Below, piece after piece: positions 43,572 to 54,051 of a DNA stretch of 64,000 bases (its first letter is position 1; each line of letters opens with the position of its first letter). Below the pieces are notes generated by a model that searched no databases, was not told the origin of the DNA, and was given only the letters and a program-made list of their open reading frames with translations. The translations under genes and the position numbers were made by a program. This DNA is from CAZTUH01 sp964616175. Lineage in GTDB: Bacteria; Pseudomonadota; Gammaproteobacteria; Burkholderiales; Burkholderiaceae_B. Location: NCBI GenBank assembly GCA_964616175.1, contig CAZTUH010000003.1, positions 137,613 through 201,612 of the forward strand, written 5' to 3'.

Positions 43572-44245
43572 TTCTCAACAAGTCTAAAATCTTCAGGCCA
43601 AGTTATTTTGATATTCATCAAACTTCCTCTAACAAATTTTGGAAAATATCCAATTCTTTCAATAGCAGATGATTCGTCAGTAATAGGAAAGACAGAATTT
43701 TCTGAAGCATGCAAAAGGGCATTTTTTAAAATTCCAAACCGAAACATTTGAGGAGTTTGGGCTAGCCATAAGTTTTTCCTGTTAATAGTTTTCTTGGAAA
43801 ACCTCGCCCCCTTTTTTATTGTATCTATTACTGGTAAGGCAAGTAAACCTCCAACAGGATGATTGATACATTCATTAATTAAGGAATTTAAATATTCATA
43901 TGGTAAACCAGGTCGAACTGCATCATGGATTAAAATCCAATCATTAGAATCAGCATGAATGTCCTCTAAGGAATTTATTACGGTGGAAATTCTTGACTTA
44001 CCTCCGCAGTTTTTCAATGTAATTCTTGGCAAATGCCCAAGTATAACTTTTGCTAAAGAGTCATTCTTGGAAATTGATATTATAATACGTTTGATTCTAG
44101 GTTCTGCTAAAAGGGTAGAAACTGTGTGACGAATTACAGGTATCCCAGAAAGCTGTTGGTATTGTTTTGGTATGGCGTTAACTCCAAAAGGTGAAGCACG
44201 ACTTCCAATTCCAGCACTAGGTACAATTGCAATTAATGAATCCAA
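43562..44245 (-). CDS. ispD: IspD, 2-C-methyl-D-erythritol 4-phosphate cytidylyltransferase
   Basis: IspD couples MEP to CTP. The N-terminal nucleotidyltransferase motif is IVPSAGIGSR with KQYQQLSG. The catalytic region has ILIHDAVRPGLPYEYL, LALPVIDTIKK and LAQTPQMFRFG near residues 105-165. TDESSAIERIG is the C-terminal motif. The 227-aa length is normal. Its ATG lies only 25 nt from the likely mfd start on the other strand, so the divergent 5' regions are extremely compact. Confidence 0.96.
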   Translation of the reverse strand: MDSLIAIVPSAGIGSRASPFGVNAIPKQYQQLSGIPVIRHTVSTLLAEPRIKRIIISISKNDSLAKVILGHLPRITLKNCGGKSRISTVINSLEDIHADSNDWILIHDAVRPGLPYEYLNSLINECINHPVGGLLALPVIDTIKKGARFSKKTINRKNLWLAQTPQMFRFGILKNALLHASENSVFPITDESSAIERIGYFPKFVRGSLMNIKITWPEDFRLVEKWL

Positions 44246-44270
44246 AATGTTTTTACAGTTTCAAAAAAAA

Positions 44271-47200
44271 ATGGAAAATTCTCAAGAAAAGATCAGTAAT
44301 CAAAATACAAATAGAAAAAAACCAAAAATCTCATTTATTAAAGACATATTAACATCATTAAGAAAAGGAAAAAACTTTTATCAAGATAAACCATTCGGTT
44401 CTGGAGATTCATGGCTAATTACAGAATTAGCTGCACAGAAGGAAAGTCAAGCTCCGTTGGTAATTCTTGCAAGTAGTCCTCTTGATGAAAAGAGATTTCT
44501 TGAAGAACTCTCAATATTTTCTCCAGAACTTCGCATTGGAAACTTTCCAGATTGGGAAACACTTCCATATGATGAATTTTCTCCGACTCAAGATTTAGTA
44601 TCGCAACGATTATCTATTCTTCATAGCTTAATCACTCAACAAATAGATGTTTTGGTTATGTCAATATATGCAGCTTTACAACGCATTGCACCACCTGATT
44701 TCTTGATTAAACACACTTTCTATTTTAAACAAGGTGATTACTTAAATGAAAAAAAGTTTTGGAATCAATTAATCTCACTTAATTACAATCAAGTTACTCG
44801 AGTCTCAAAGCCTGGAGAGTTTTGTTTTCGGGGAGGGATAATAGATTTGTTTCCACTAGGAGTTAAACAACCATATCGATTAGATTTATTTGATAATGAA
44901 ATTGAATCTATTCGCATATTTAGTGCAGATACACAACTTAGCCTTAGCAAAACAAAAGAAATTAAATTATTTCCAAGTCATGAATTTCCAATGGATGAAA
45001 AATCTAAAACTCTCTTCCTTAGAAATTTCCAAGAAGAATTTGGGGTAAGTATGTCAAATTCTGCTATCTGTAAAAAAGTTAATCAAGGCATCCATTTTCA
45101 TGGAATGGAATACTATCTTCCTCTGTTTTTTAAAAAAACCTCTTCAATATTTGAATATTTGAATGATGATAGCCTGTTTTTAACTATTGGAGATATTGAT
45201 GGTTCGATAAGAACCTACTTAAAGAATACTGTTATGGACAGGTTTCTATTTATAAAAAAGGATAGTGAAAGAAAAATTTTAGATCCAAAAAAACTTTTCT
45301 TAGATAGTGAAGAACTATTCCTTCACTTAAAAAAATTCTCTCGATTAACAATTTCCGAAAAAAAAACCAGCATGAATTTTTCTAAGGGTCCAGACGTATC
45401 AATCTTACAAAAAAATAAAGATCCTCTTTTCAACCTTCGGAATTTTTTGAAAAATGAAGCAAATCGAGTCCTTTTGTGTTCAGATTCTATTGGTCGATTG
45501 AAAACCTTGCTACGAATGTTGAATTCTAATGGTTTGAAACCTAATTCTGAATTTTGTTCTTTTGAAGATTTTTATAATTCTGATGAAAATTTTGCAATCC
45601 TTGTTGCTCCATTGGATGCTGGCTTTTATTTTCATGAGAAGAAACTGCTTATCGTTACAGAAAATGATCTGTATTTACTTAATAAAAAAATCAAATCTCA
45701 GGCAGTCAATAGTTTCAAAAAATCTAATGCGCTCGATTTAATGCTTAGAGATTTAACTGAACTAAATCTAGGAGACCCTGTTGTACATAAAAATTATGGT
45801 ATTGGCCGGTACCGTGGTTTAATTGAGATAGAAGATCCTAATAGCGGGCTTGCAGAATTTTTGCATCTCGAGTATGCAGATGAAGCTACTTTATATGTTC
45901 CTGTGACAAAACTTTATCTTATTTCTCGCTATAAAGGGGTTGATTTAGAGTCAATCCCAATTAGTAGGTTAGGTTCTAATCAATGGGAAAAATCATACAA
46001 AAAAGCAAAGGAGAATATCCAAGACGTTGCTGCTGATCTATTGAAACTTTATGCAGAACGTTCTTCCAAAAAAGGATATAGCTTTCTGGTTCCTAAGAAG
46101 GACTATGAAGATTTTTCGGATGGTTTGAATTTTCAAGAGACTCCAGATCAGTTAAAGGCAATTAATGAAGTTATTTCCGATATGAGATCTGAGAAACCGA
46201 TGGATCGATTAATTTGTGGTGATGTAGGTTTTGGAAAAACAGAAATTGCATTAAGAGCTTCTTTTATTGCAGCTTCTAATAATAAGCAAGTTGCATTACT
46301 TTGCCCAACAACATTGCTTTCTGAACAGCATACACAAATATTTTTAGAACGATTTTCGGAATATCCAATGCGAGTAGCTGAAATCTCTCGATTTAGGACA
46401 AATAAAGAACTCTCAGAAACTCTTTCAGATATTGAAAAGGGAAATGTAAATATTGTTATTGGTACTCATAAGATTTTATCCAATAAAGTTCAATTCAAAA
46501 ATCTTGGATTAATCATCATAGACGAAGAGCATAGATTTGGTGTTCATCAAAAAGAGCAATTGAAAAAAAATATATGTAAAGAAGTTGATATTTTAACTTT
46601 GACAGCTACTCCCATTCCAAGAACATTAAGCATGTCTTTAGAAGGCATGAAAGATCTTTCAGTTATTGCTACTCCTCCTGAAAAACGATTAGCAGTTAAA
46701 GTTTTTGTCAGGTCAGAGGACCGGAGTATAATAAAAGAAGCACTTTTGAGAGAATTTAAACGTGGTGGGCAAGCTTATTTTTTACACAATTCAGTCGAGA
46801 CAATATATCTTAGGAAAACTTTCTTAGAAGAGCTTATTCCAGAAGCAAGAATTGCAGTTGCTCATGGGAAAATGAAAGAACGGGATCTTGAAAAGGTTAT
46901 GAAAGAATTCTATCAAAATCATTATAATCTTCTTTTGTGTACAACTATTATAGAAACTGGAATTGATGTTCCAAATGCCAATACTATTATGGTGCATAGG
47001 TCAGACCGGTTTGGTTTGGCCCAGTTGCATCAATTGCGAGGGAGAGTTGGACGTTCATACCGCCAAGCTTATGCTTACCTAATGATCCCAGAAATGGATA
47101 CACTTACAAAAAATGCCAAAAAAAGATTAGAAGCTATCCAATTACTGAGTAAATTAGGATCTGGTTTTGAACTTGCTATACATGATCTTGAGATAAGAGG

Positions 47201-47807
47201 GACAGGAAATATTTTAGGCAATTCACAATCTGGTAATATTCAAGAGATAGGATTTTCCCTATATAATGAAATGCTCTCGGAAGCTGTTGCAATATTAAAA
47301 AATACTGGTAAATCAAGTGATAAAGGTATTGAAAATCTTCTAAAAGATCCATTAGTTTGTGAAATTAATTTATATAGAGCTGCATTATTGCCCTCATATT
47401 ATTGTTCTGACATTCCATCTAGAATTGCTATATATAATCAATTATCTTCTGCAAAAAGTTTAACTGATTTAGATATGATTAAGGGAGAGTTGATAGATCG
47501 GTTCGGACTATTACCTAACCCAGTTAAAACCCTGTTTTCTTCTCATGAAATTAGAATTTCAGCTCAATCAATTGGCATAAAGAAAGTTGACGCTAGCGAA
47601 AACCGGTTATTGTTCTGTTTTGGAAAAAATTCTTTAGTGGATCCTAAGAAAATTATTCGTCTAGTTCAGCTAAATTCTTCCATTAAATTAATTGGACCAA
47701 ATGAATTGTGTTGTGATAGGAAAATACAAGATGTAGAAGATCGAATTGATGTTATCTTTGAAATGTTGGAATTGATTAAAACATGCTTATTCCAGACTAT
47801 TAATTGA
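44271..47807 (+). CDS. mfd: Mfd, transcription-repair coupling factor
   Basis: Mfd removes RNA polymerase stalled at lesions and recruits the UvrA repair machinery. Domains in order: UvrB-like region (about 60-340, including EFCFRGGIIDLFPLG); RNA-polymerase-interaction domain (LGDPVVHKNYGIGRYRGL, about 500); helicase core with Walker A GDVGFGKTE (about 650), DEEH box, and TATPIPRTL; helicase C with TTIIETGIDVPNANTI and LRGRVGRSYRQ; C-terminal D7. The frame opens at 44172 inside ispD (antisense). Starts at 44247 or 44271 avoid most of that overlap; 44271 gives 1178 aa (E. coli 1148). It is followed by serB after 1 nt. Confidence 0.96.
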   Translation: MENSQEKISNQNTNRKKPKISFIKDILTSLRKGKNFYQDKPFGSGDSWLITELAAQKESQAPLVILASSPLDEKRFLEELSIFSPELRIGNFPDWETLPYDEFSPTQDLVSQRLSILHSLITQQIDVLVMSIYAALQRIAPPDFLIKHTFYFKQGDYLNEKKFWNQLISLNYNQVTRVSKPGEFCFRGGIIDLFPLGVKQPYRLDLFDNEIESIRIFSADTQLSLSKTKEIKLFPSHEFPMDEKSKTLFLRNFQEEFGVSMSNSAICKKVNQGIHFHGMEYYLPLFFKKTSSIFEYLNDDSLFLTIGDIDGSIRTYLKNTVMDRFLFIKKDSERKILDPKKLFLDSEELFLHLKKFSRLTISEKKTSMNFSKGPDVSILQKNKDPLFNLRNFLKNEANRVLLCSDSIGRLKTLLRMLNSNGLKPNSEFCSFEDFYNSDENFAILVAPLDAGFYFHEKKLLIVTENDLYLLNKKIKSQAVNSFKKSNALDLMLRDLTELNLGDPVVHKNYGIGRYRGLIEIEDPNSGLAEFLHLEYADEATLYVPVTKLYLISRYKGVDLESIPISRLGSNQWEKSYKKAKENIQDVAADLLKLYAERSSKKGYSFLVPKKDYEDFSDGLNFQETPDQLKAINEVISDMRSEKPMDRLICGDVGFGKTEIALRASFIAASNNKQVALLCPTTLLSEQHTQIFLERFSEYPMRVAEISRFRTNKELSETLSDIEKGNVNIVIGTHKILSNKVQFKNLGLIIIDEEHRFGVHQKEQLKKNICKEVDILTLTATPIPRTLSMSLEGMKDLSVIATPPEKRLAVKVFVRSEDRSIIKEALLREFKRGGQAYFLHNSVETIYLRKTFLEELIPEARIAVAHGKMKERDLEKVMKEFYQNHYNLLLCTTIIETGIDVPNANTIMVHRSDRFGLAQLHQLRGRVGRSYRQAYAYLMIPEMDTLTKNAKKRLEAIQLLSKLGSGFELAIHDLEIRGTGNILGNSQSGNIQEIGFSLYNEMLSEAVAILKNTGKSSDKGIENLLKDPLVCEINLYRAALLPSYYCSDIPSRIAIYNQLSSAKSLTDLDMIKGELIDRFGLLPNPVKTLFSSHEIRISAQSIGIKKVDASENRLLFCFGKNSLVDPKKIIRLVQLNSSIKLIGPNELCCDRKIQDVEDRIDVIFEMLELIKTCLFQTIN

Positions 47808-47808
47808 A

Positions 47809-48663
47809 ATGAATAGTTACAATCTTATTGTACAATCCTCAAATTTAAAGATATCTCACATAAAATATCTTTCTTCCATTTTTAAATCTAGTTCTTTTGA
47901 ATGCATTAACGAAAACGCATTTAGATTCAGAAATGTAATTTGTAATAATTTTACAAGGAACTGTATTGCTTCTTGGTCCAATAAAGTAGCTGTTGATACG
48001 AGTTTTATACCAATTAATTCTAGTTTTAAGAACTGCAAGATTTTAGCAATAGATATGGATTCAACACTTATAAACATTGAATGCATCAATGAAATTGCTC
48101 GTTTTCTTGGAGTGGAAAAAGAGGTTTCGGAAATTACAAGTGCAGCAATGAATGGACAAATAAAAAGCTTTCAAGACAGTTTAAAAAAAAGGGTATCCCT
48201 TCTGAAAGGAGGAGATTTTAGCATATTAGAGCGAGTTTATAATGAGCGATTAAGATTAAATCCTGGAGGGAAAAAGTTAATTCTTTCAGCTAAAAATATG
48301 GGAATAAAAACTCTTCTGATTTCGAGTGGATTCACTTTTTTTTCAAATCGGTTAAATCAAAGTCTCAAATTTGATGCATGCTATGCAAACAAACTTGAAA
48401 TTCGGAATGGAAGAATAACTGGAAGAATTGAAGAACCAATTTTGGATGCTGAAGCAAAATCTAATTATTTATTAAATTTTGCGAAAAAGAATAGGATTTC
48501 GACAGAAGAGATCATTGCTATTGGAGATGGAGCTAATGATTTAAAAATGTTGGAATCTGTCGGATTCTCTATTGCATACCATGCAAAACCCATAGTTAGC
48601 AGAAAAGCTAAGTACTGCTTGAATTTTAGTAATCTAGATGGCGTACTAAATTATTTTCAATAG
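47809..48663 (+). CDS. serB: SerB, phosphoserine phosphatase
   Basis: SerB dephosphorylates phosphoserine to serine (HAD superfamily). The catalytic motif DMDSTLINIECI (about residue 81) carries the nucleophile Asp. SSGFTFF holds motif II, and IAIGDGANDLKMLESVGFSIAYHAKP motif III/IV. The N-terminal about 75 residues are a poorly conserved ACT-like region. The 284-aa length fits. It starts 1 nt after the mfd stop, so coupling to mfd is likely. Neighbours mfd-serB are a known betaproteobacterial pair. Confidence 0.95.
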   Translation: MNSYNLIVQSSNLKISHIKYLSSIFKSSSFECINENAFRFRNVICNNFTRNCIASWSNKVAVDTSFIPINSSFKNCKILAIDMDSTLINIECINEIARFLGVEKEVSEITSAAMNGQIKSFQDSLKKRVSLLKGGDFSILERVYNERLRLNPGGKKLILSAKNMGIKTLLISSGFTFFSNRLNQSLKFDACYANKLEIRNGRITGRIEEPILDAEAKSNYLLNFAKKNRISTEEIIAIGDGANDLKMLESVGFSIAYHAKPIVSRKAKYCLNFSNLDGVLNYFQ

Positions 48664-48692
48664 TTTTTAACTGAACAATATATTCATATTTA

Positions 48693-49028
48693 TCAAATTT
48701 TTTTCTGCTTTACCAAATACCGATATACAATTCCTGGATAGCTGAGCATCAAATATAGAAAGAATGTTATCAAATAGAACCTTGGTTCCTTTTTGCAAGG
48801 ATATTCAATAGATTTATCGTCGAAAATTAGACTAATTGCTCCGAGCATCATATAGTAAAAAAAGAATTCAATCAAACGGAACAAGTTTTGAACTTTCTGG
48901 TTTTTTTCAATTCTAAGAATCCAAGAAAGGAAATAATTTATATTCGAATCTTGAGTTATAAATGGTAAATTTGCAAAGAAAAAAGCCGTTCCAATAAATA
49001 AGTAAGAAAGGATTTCTGGATAATTCAT
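48693..49028 (-). CDS. DUF2818 membrane protein
   Basis: This small membrane protein of 111 aa follows nuoN directly in Betaproteobacteria and is annotated DUF2818. Hydrophobic segments lie at about 7-25, 50-66 and 82-100. The N-terminal FIGTAFFFANLPFI and the C-terminal GIVYRYLVKQKK resemble the family. No function is established. Its start abuts the nuoN stop with no gap, so it is the last cistron of the nuo operon. It could help complex I assembly; inference only. Confidence 0.8.
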   Translation of the reverse strand: MNYPEILSYLFIGTAFFFANLPFITQDSNINYFLSWILRIEKNQKVQNLFRLIEFFFYYMMLGAISLIFDDKSIEYPCKKEPRFYLITFFLYLMLSYPGIVYRYLVKQKKI

Positions 49029-50558
49029 TTAGACAATTCCAAACTTATTTTCAAATGTTTGTTGAACAGTATAAATGCACATATTCATTAAATTTGAAGG
49101 AAACAAACCAATAAAGATTATTATACTGCCATTGATGCTCAAAAATTTCTTAACTTGACTATTTAGTTGGATATCCTTCAGAATTCCTGATAATGGCTTT
49201 TCAAAATAGATATTTTGAATGATATGCAAGCAATAGAAAACACTTACTAAAGAAAAGAAGATAGCAGTTACTGTAGCCAGAATGTAACCTGATTGCATTA
49301 AAACTTGAATAATCTCTATCTTCGAATAAAAACCAGCAGTAGGTGGGATTCCCGCCAAAGAAAACATGGAAATTAACATCAAAAGAGATATAATTCCATT
49401 ATATTGATTTAAACCTCTAAAATCTTTAATTTCTCCAAATTCACGTCTTTTTGCAGATGAAATTGCTAAAATTAATCCGAAACTTACTAATGTGGATAGG
49501 ATGTCAACCAATAGATAAAATAATGATGCAGCATAAGCTCGATTTGAGATTTCAACATTTTTTGTTGTTAATCCAACCATTAAGCCAAGCAGAATAAAAC
49601 CCATATGAGAAATACTTGAATATGCTAACATCCTTTTAAAATTCTTTTGTACAATTGCTGCCAAAGAACCTAATGCCAATGATAAACATGAAAAAAATAA
49701 CATGGATGGATACCAATCTATAGAAATGTTTTCAAACATTAGTTTAGAAAAACGCAGCATGATAGTAAATGGACCAAATTTTGAAACTGAATTCAAAATA
49801 ATAACTACCATTGTGGATGTACCTTGATAAACATCAGGAATCCACATATGAAATGGAGCAATAGAAAGTTTGAAAGCAAGACCTGAGAAAATGAATATTG
49901 TACCTAAAACCAACATTATATTCATCTCGGAACTTGTTTTTGTTCTAAGAAAAGAAGAAATAAGATTGAGATCAAGTTGATTTGTAATGCCATAAATAAT
50001 TGACATTCCATATAAAAGAAGCCCAGAAGCCAAGCTGCCAAGTATGAAATATTTCATGGCAGCTTCTAAAGAAGCATGATTTTTATGATTTAATGCTATC
50101 AATGCACATGAAGATAAAGCAGTTAATTCAAGTCCTAAATATACTGATACTAAATTTCCTGCTGAAATTACTATATTTTGCCCAAATAAAAAGAACAGAA
50201 TTATCAGATAAAATTCATCTCTTTTTCGAGTTGATTGCAAAAAACATGAGGATTTTCCATAAAAGAGAGAAATCATTAAGGTAATGCAGGAAATAATTTT
50301 TAGGAAATACGATAATTCATCTACGATGAACAATCCATGAAAAGCAGAGCCAAAGATTTTCAATCTCCATTGTATTGCAAGAGTAATAGAAAAAAGTGAA
50401 ATCGTGAAAATAGTTAATCGGAAAGTGTTAAATAAATCTTTTTCATCAAACAGTTTAAATAACAAAATTGCCAACGTGATAGTTAACAAAAGGATTTCAG
50501 GTCCAGAAAGAACAAAGTCAAAATATTTTTGTATTATTCCGTTATCGTTGAATAACAT
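49029..50558 (-). CDS. nuoN: NuoN, NADH-quinone oxidoreductase antiporter-like subunit N
   Basis: NuoN is one of three antiporter-like membrane subunits of complex I. The 509 aa form about 14 TM segments. LVSVYLGLELTALSSCALIA carries the TM5 Glu, and the Lys/Pro region is in GLAFKLSIAPFHMWIPDVYQG. RMLAYSSISHMGFILLGLMVG is the discontinuous TM12 motif. It lies 2 nt after nuoM. Confidence 0.97.
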   Translation of the reverse strand: MLFNDNGIIQKYFDFVLSGPEILLLTITLAILLFKLFDEKDLFNTFRLTIFTISLFSITLAIQWRLKIFGSAFHGLFIVDELSYFLKIISCITLMISLFYGKSSCFLQSTRKRDEFYLIILFFLFGQNIVISAGNLVSVYLGLELTALSSCALIALNHKNHASLEAAMKYFILGSLASGLLLYGMSIIYGITNQLDLNLISSFLRTKTSSEMNIMLVLGTIFIFSGLAFKLSIAPFHMWIPDVYQGTSTMVVIILNSVSKFGPFTIMLRFSKLMFENISIDWYPSMLFFSCLSLALGSLAAIVQKNFKRMLAYSSISHMGFILLGLMVGLTTKNVEISNRAYAASLFYLLVDILSTLVSFGLILAISSAKRREFGEIKDFRGLNQYNGIISLLMLISMFSLAGIPPTAGFYSKIEIIQVLMQSGYILATVTAIFFSLVSVFYCLHIIQNIYFEKPLSGILKDIQLNSQVKKFLSINGSIIIFIGLFPSNLMNMCIYTVQQTFENKFGIV

Positions 50559-50560
50559 AA

Positions 50561-52045
50561 CTAAGATTTTCCTTTAGATACTTGATCCAAAAGATTTTCA
50601 ACAGATAAATGAATTAAATCAGTGAAAAATTTTGGGTATATTCCAAGAAATAAGATGAGAAAAGCTAATAAAGTAAACAAGAAAAATTCTGTACCAGATA
50701 TATCATTAATCTTTTGAATTGTATTGTTTTTTGCATTTCCAAAAATGATATGCTTCACAAGCCGAAGTGAATAAGATGCTCCTATGACCAGAATAACAGC
50801 AGGGATCACAGCTATTGAGAAATTTCTTTCTACTACTCCAAGAATTACTAAAAATTCTCCTACAAAACCACCTGTTCCAGGAAAACCTGCATTTGCTAAA
50901 GAAAAAAGTATAAAAAGAGTTGAAAATTTTGGCATGGTAGAAGCTAAGTTTCCATATTGATTTATATCTAAAGAATGTTTTCTATTATAAAGAGCTCCTA
51001 TAGATATAAATAAAGCAGTAGAGATAAAACCATGTGAGAGCATATGAATTATGGCTCCTTCCATTGCTATTTCATTGAAAGCAAATATTCCTAAGGTGAC
51101 AAATCCCATATGTGCAATGGAAGAATACGCTATAATTTTCTTCATGTTATTTTGGGTAATTGCTATTAAGCTAGCGTAAATAATTGCTATTAGCGAAATT
51201 CCTATCATCAGGCTTGAAGAATAATTTGCTATACTTGGGGTTATAGGCAAGGAAATTCTAAGAAATCCATAAGCTCCTAGTTTTAACATAATAGCTGCTA
51301 AAACAGCTGATCCACAGGTAGGAGCTTCAACATGAACATCTGGTAACCATGTATGTACTGGCCACATAGGTATCTTTATAGAAAAAGCAATTAAAAATGC
51401 TAAAAAAATCAATAATTGTTCAATTTTTCTTAGTTCTAGCACATGCCAATCGAGAATTTCAAAAGTTCCAGAGACTAGTCGAAGATAAATTATTGCAGCT
51501 AACATAAATAGCGAACCAAATAATGTATAGAGAAAAAATTTAAGCGATGCATAAATTCGCTGTTTCCCGCCCCAAACTCCAATAATGAGGTACATCGGAA
51601 TTAATGTAGATTCAAAAAATATGTAGAACAACATTCCATCTAAGGCAGAGAATGCACCAATAGTTAGTCCTGAAATTATTAGAAATAAGGACATATAATA
51701 TCCTATTCGTTCTTCAATAAATGAAGAGCTGACCAATATAACAAGAAAAGTAGTAAAAGCAGTTAGAAAAATAAACCAAACAGAAATGCCATCTATTCCA
51801 ATGTGATAATTTGCCAGTAAAGATTGAATCCAAACGGTTTTTTGTTCAAATTGAATCTGAGATGTATTTTTCTCAAAACCAAGATAAATAGGTATTGTTG
51901 ATAAAAAACTTAGGAATGCTCCAGTCAATCCTATTTTTCTAACATAAATGGAATCATTAACACTTTTGGAAAGAAGTATAAAACCAAAAGCAATAGGGAG
52001 AAAAATTGCAAGCGTAAGCCAAGAGATATCATTCAAATATTTCAT
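50561..52045 (-). CDS. nuoM: NuoM, antiporter-like subunit M
   Basis: The 494-aa protein has about 14 TMs. FYIFFESTLIPMYLIIGVWGG holds the conserved Glu of TM5, and KIPMWPVHTWLPDVHVEAPTCGSAVLA is the diagnostic NuoM loop and helix. IIAYSSIAHMGFVTLGIFA is the TM12 Lys/His site. It lies 3 nt after nuoL and 2 nt before nuoN. Confidence 0.98.
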   Translation of the reverse strand: MKYLNDISWLTLAIFLPIAFGFILLSKSVNDSIYVRKIGLTGAFLSFLSTIPIYLGFEKNTSQIQFEQKTVWIQSLLANYHIGIDGISVWFIFLTAFTTFLVILVSSSFIEERIGYYMSLFLIISGLTIGAFSALDGMLFYIFFESTLIPMYLIIGVWGGKQRIYASLKFFLYTLFGSLFMLAAIIYLRLVSGTFEILDWHVLELRKIEQLLIFLAFLIAFSIKIPMWPVHTWLPDVHVEAPTCGSAVLAAIMLKLGAYGFLRISLPITPSIANYSSSLMIGISLIAIIYASLIAITQNNMKKIIAYSSIAHMGFVTLGIFAFNEIAMEGAIIHMLSHGFISTALFISIGALYNRKHSLDINQYGNLASTMPKFSTLFILFSLANAGFPGTGGFVGEFLVILGVVERNFSIAVIPAVILVIGASYSLRLVKHIIFGNAKNNTIQKINDISGTEFFLFTLLAFLILFLGIYPKFFTDLIHLSVENLLDQVSKGKS

Positions 52046-52048
52046 TAA

Positions 52049-54040
52049 TTAACTGCTAGAAAGTAGGAAAATTGTCAGAAAGCTGATAGTTCCAATGATC
52101 ATAGATAAAGCATACCAATGTATATGTCCTGTCTGCAATCTTCGGAATGTATAAGCCATCTTAATGATTAGTTTAGGGCCACCACTAACAAATAATTTAT
52201 CAATTATGTTTTTATCAATTTTTCTGAGAAAAATTGATCCAAGACCTCGGAAAATTTTGATAGCTAAATCTTCATAGATCCAATCTATGTAGTACTTTTT
52301 CTTAAATAATTGTTGAAATTTTAATGGGATTAATCTCAAGAATATAGGTATTATTTCCGGTTTTTTCAAAAAACCGTACCAAGATATCAATGCTCCAAAA
52401 CAAGTAAACCAGAAAGAAAGATTTTTTATAGAATGTATGGAAAAACCTAAGAAACCTGGCCAATCATTTATTAGTTTAGACATTGCTAAATGTTCTCTGG
52501 AGATGAAAATAGACTCTTTGAAAAAGTCTCCAAATAAAATTGGATTAACAAAAATCATACCTGATAAAGTTGAAACAATAGCTAAGAAAATTAATGGAAA
52601 AGCAATTGCTAAAGATGAATCGCAAGATTTGAAATGATTTTCTAAATTTTTTTTAAAATTCTCTTTTCCATGAAATACTAGAAAATAAAGTCGGAAAGAG
52701 TATAAAGAGGTTATTAAAATTCCAAGTAAACAGGAATAATACGCAAAGCTGGAGCCATAAATATCAGATCTCTTTACTATTTCAATAATATTCTCTTTTG
52801 AATAAAATCCTGAGAGGAATGGAGCTCCAACTAAGGAAAGAGTTCCAATTAAAAAGGTAATCCATGTTATAGGCATATGTTTTTTCAATCCACCCATTCC
52901 TCGGATATCCTGATTATGATGCATACTAATGATTAAGGAGCCTGCACAAAGAAAAAGCAAAGCTTTGAAAAAAGCATGCGTGATTAAATGAAATATAGCA
53001 GCTGGATATGCAGAAGCACCTAATGCAACAAACATGTATCCAAGTTGGGATAAAGTTGAATACGCTATTATCCGTTTAATATCATATTGGATGATCCCAA
53101 GTATTCCCAAAAAAATAATATTTAAAGAACCAATGATAAGCATCAAGGATAAAATTGGAGTTGAAAGTTCAAAAATTGGAGATAATCTTGTTACTAAAAA
53201 AATTCCAGCAGTAACCATTGTCGCTGAATGAATTAAAGCTGAGATTGGCGTTGGTCCTTCCATAGAGTCAGGTAACCAAACATGTAATGGAATTTGTGCT
53301 GATTTTGCAATAGCACCAATTAGTAGGCAGAAACAAACTACTGAGATAATACTTAAATTTGAACTTGATAATAAGATGTTATTCAATGAAAAATATTGAA
53401 TAACATCAAAAATTCCCTTGTAATGCATGGTGTTTGTCAAAGAAAATAAAAGTGCAATTCCTAATATAAAAAATAGATCTCCAATTCTGTTTACCAAGAA
53501 AGCTTTCAAATTAGCTGATATAGCTAAGGGTCGCTTATACCAGAATCCAATTAACAAATACGATACTAGACCTACTCCTTCCCATCCGAAAAATAGTTGA
53601 AGTAGGTTATTTGATGTAATCAGAACCAACATAAAAAAAGTAAACAATGAAATGTAACTAAAAAATCTCTGATATCCATCATCGTTTTTCATATATCCAA
53701 TTGTATAGATATGAACTACTAGAGAAACTATATTCACGAGAATCATTAATGACGATGATAATGAATCAATTAGAATTCCCATTGAAACTCGAATATTGCC
53801 TATGAAATTCCAAAGATAAAGATCAAAATCATAGGTAAGGCCTTTTTTTAAAGAATTAATGAAGATTATTATGGATAATATTAATGAAAAAGAAATACCG
53901 AAAATGCTAATGTAATGTGCTGTTTCTTTTTTAATTGGTTTTTTTTTAAAGTTTGTTCCTAGAAAACCAACAAAAATAGCAGCTAATAATGGAGCTAGTA
54001 TTGTTGCTATACATAAGATCGATATATTTTCTTGACTCAT
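52049..54040 (-). CDS. nuoL: NuoL, antiporter-like subunit L
   Basis: The largest antiporter-like subunit, 663 aa, with about 16 TMs and the C-terminal lateral helix that spans the membrane arm. Landmarks: LFFGWEGVGLVSYLLIGFW (TM5 Glu), AKSAQIPLHVWLPDSMEGPTP, KRIIAYSTLSQLGYMFVALG, and the terminal helix after the KKYYIDWIYEDLA segment. It is 11 nt downstream of nuoK. No frame interruption despite A/T runs. Confidence 0.98.
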   Translation of the reverse strand: MSQENISILCIATILAPLLAAIFVGFLGTNFKKKPIKKETAHYISIFGISFSLILSIIIFINSLKKGLTYDFDLYLWNFIGNIRVSMGILIDSLSSSLMILVNIVSLVVHIYTIGYMKNDDGYQRFFSYISLFTFFMLVLITSNNLLQLFFGWEGVGLVSYLLIGFWYKRPLAISANLKAFLVNRIGDLFFILGIALLFSLTNTMHYKGIFDVIQYFSLNNILLSSSNLSIISVVCFCLLIGAIAKSAQIPLHVWLPDSMEGPTPISALIHSATMVTAGIFLVTRLSPIFELSTPILSLMLIIGSLNIIFLGILGIIQYDIKRIIAYSTLSQLGYMFVALGASAYPAAIFHLITHAFFKALLFLCAGSLIISMHHNQDIRGMGGLKKHMPITWITFLIGTLSLVGAPFLSGFYSKENIIEIVKRSDIYGSSFAYYSCLLGILITSLYSFRLYFLVFHGKENFKKNLENHFKSCDSSLAIAFPLIFLAIVSTLSGMIFVNPILFGDFFKESIFISREHLAMSKLINDWPGFLGFSIHSIKNLSFWFTCFGALISWYGFLKKPEIIPIFLRLIPLKFQQLFKKKYYIDWIYEDLAIKIFRGLGSIFLRKIDKNIIDKLFVSGGPKLIIKMAYTFRRLQTGHIHWYALSMIIGTISFLTIFLLSSS

Positions 54041-54051
54041 TTTTTGGTTTT

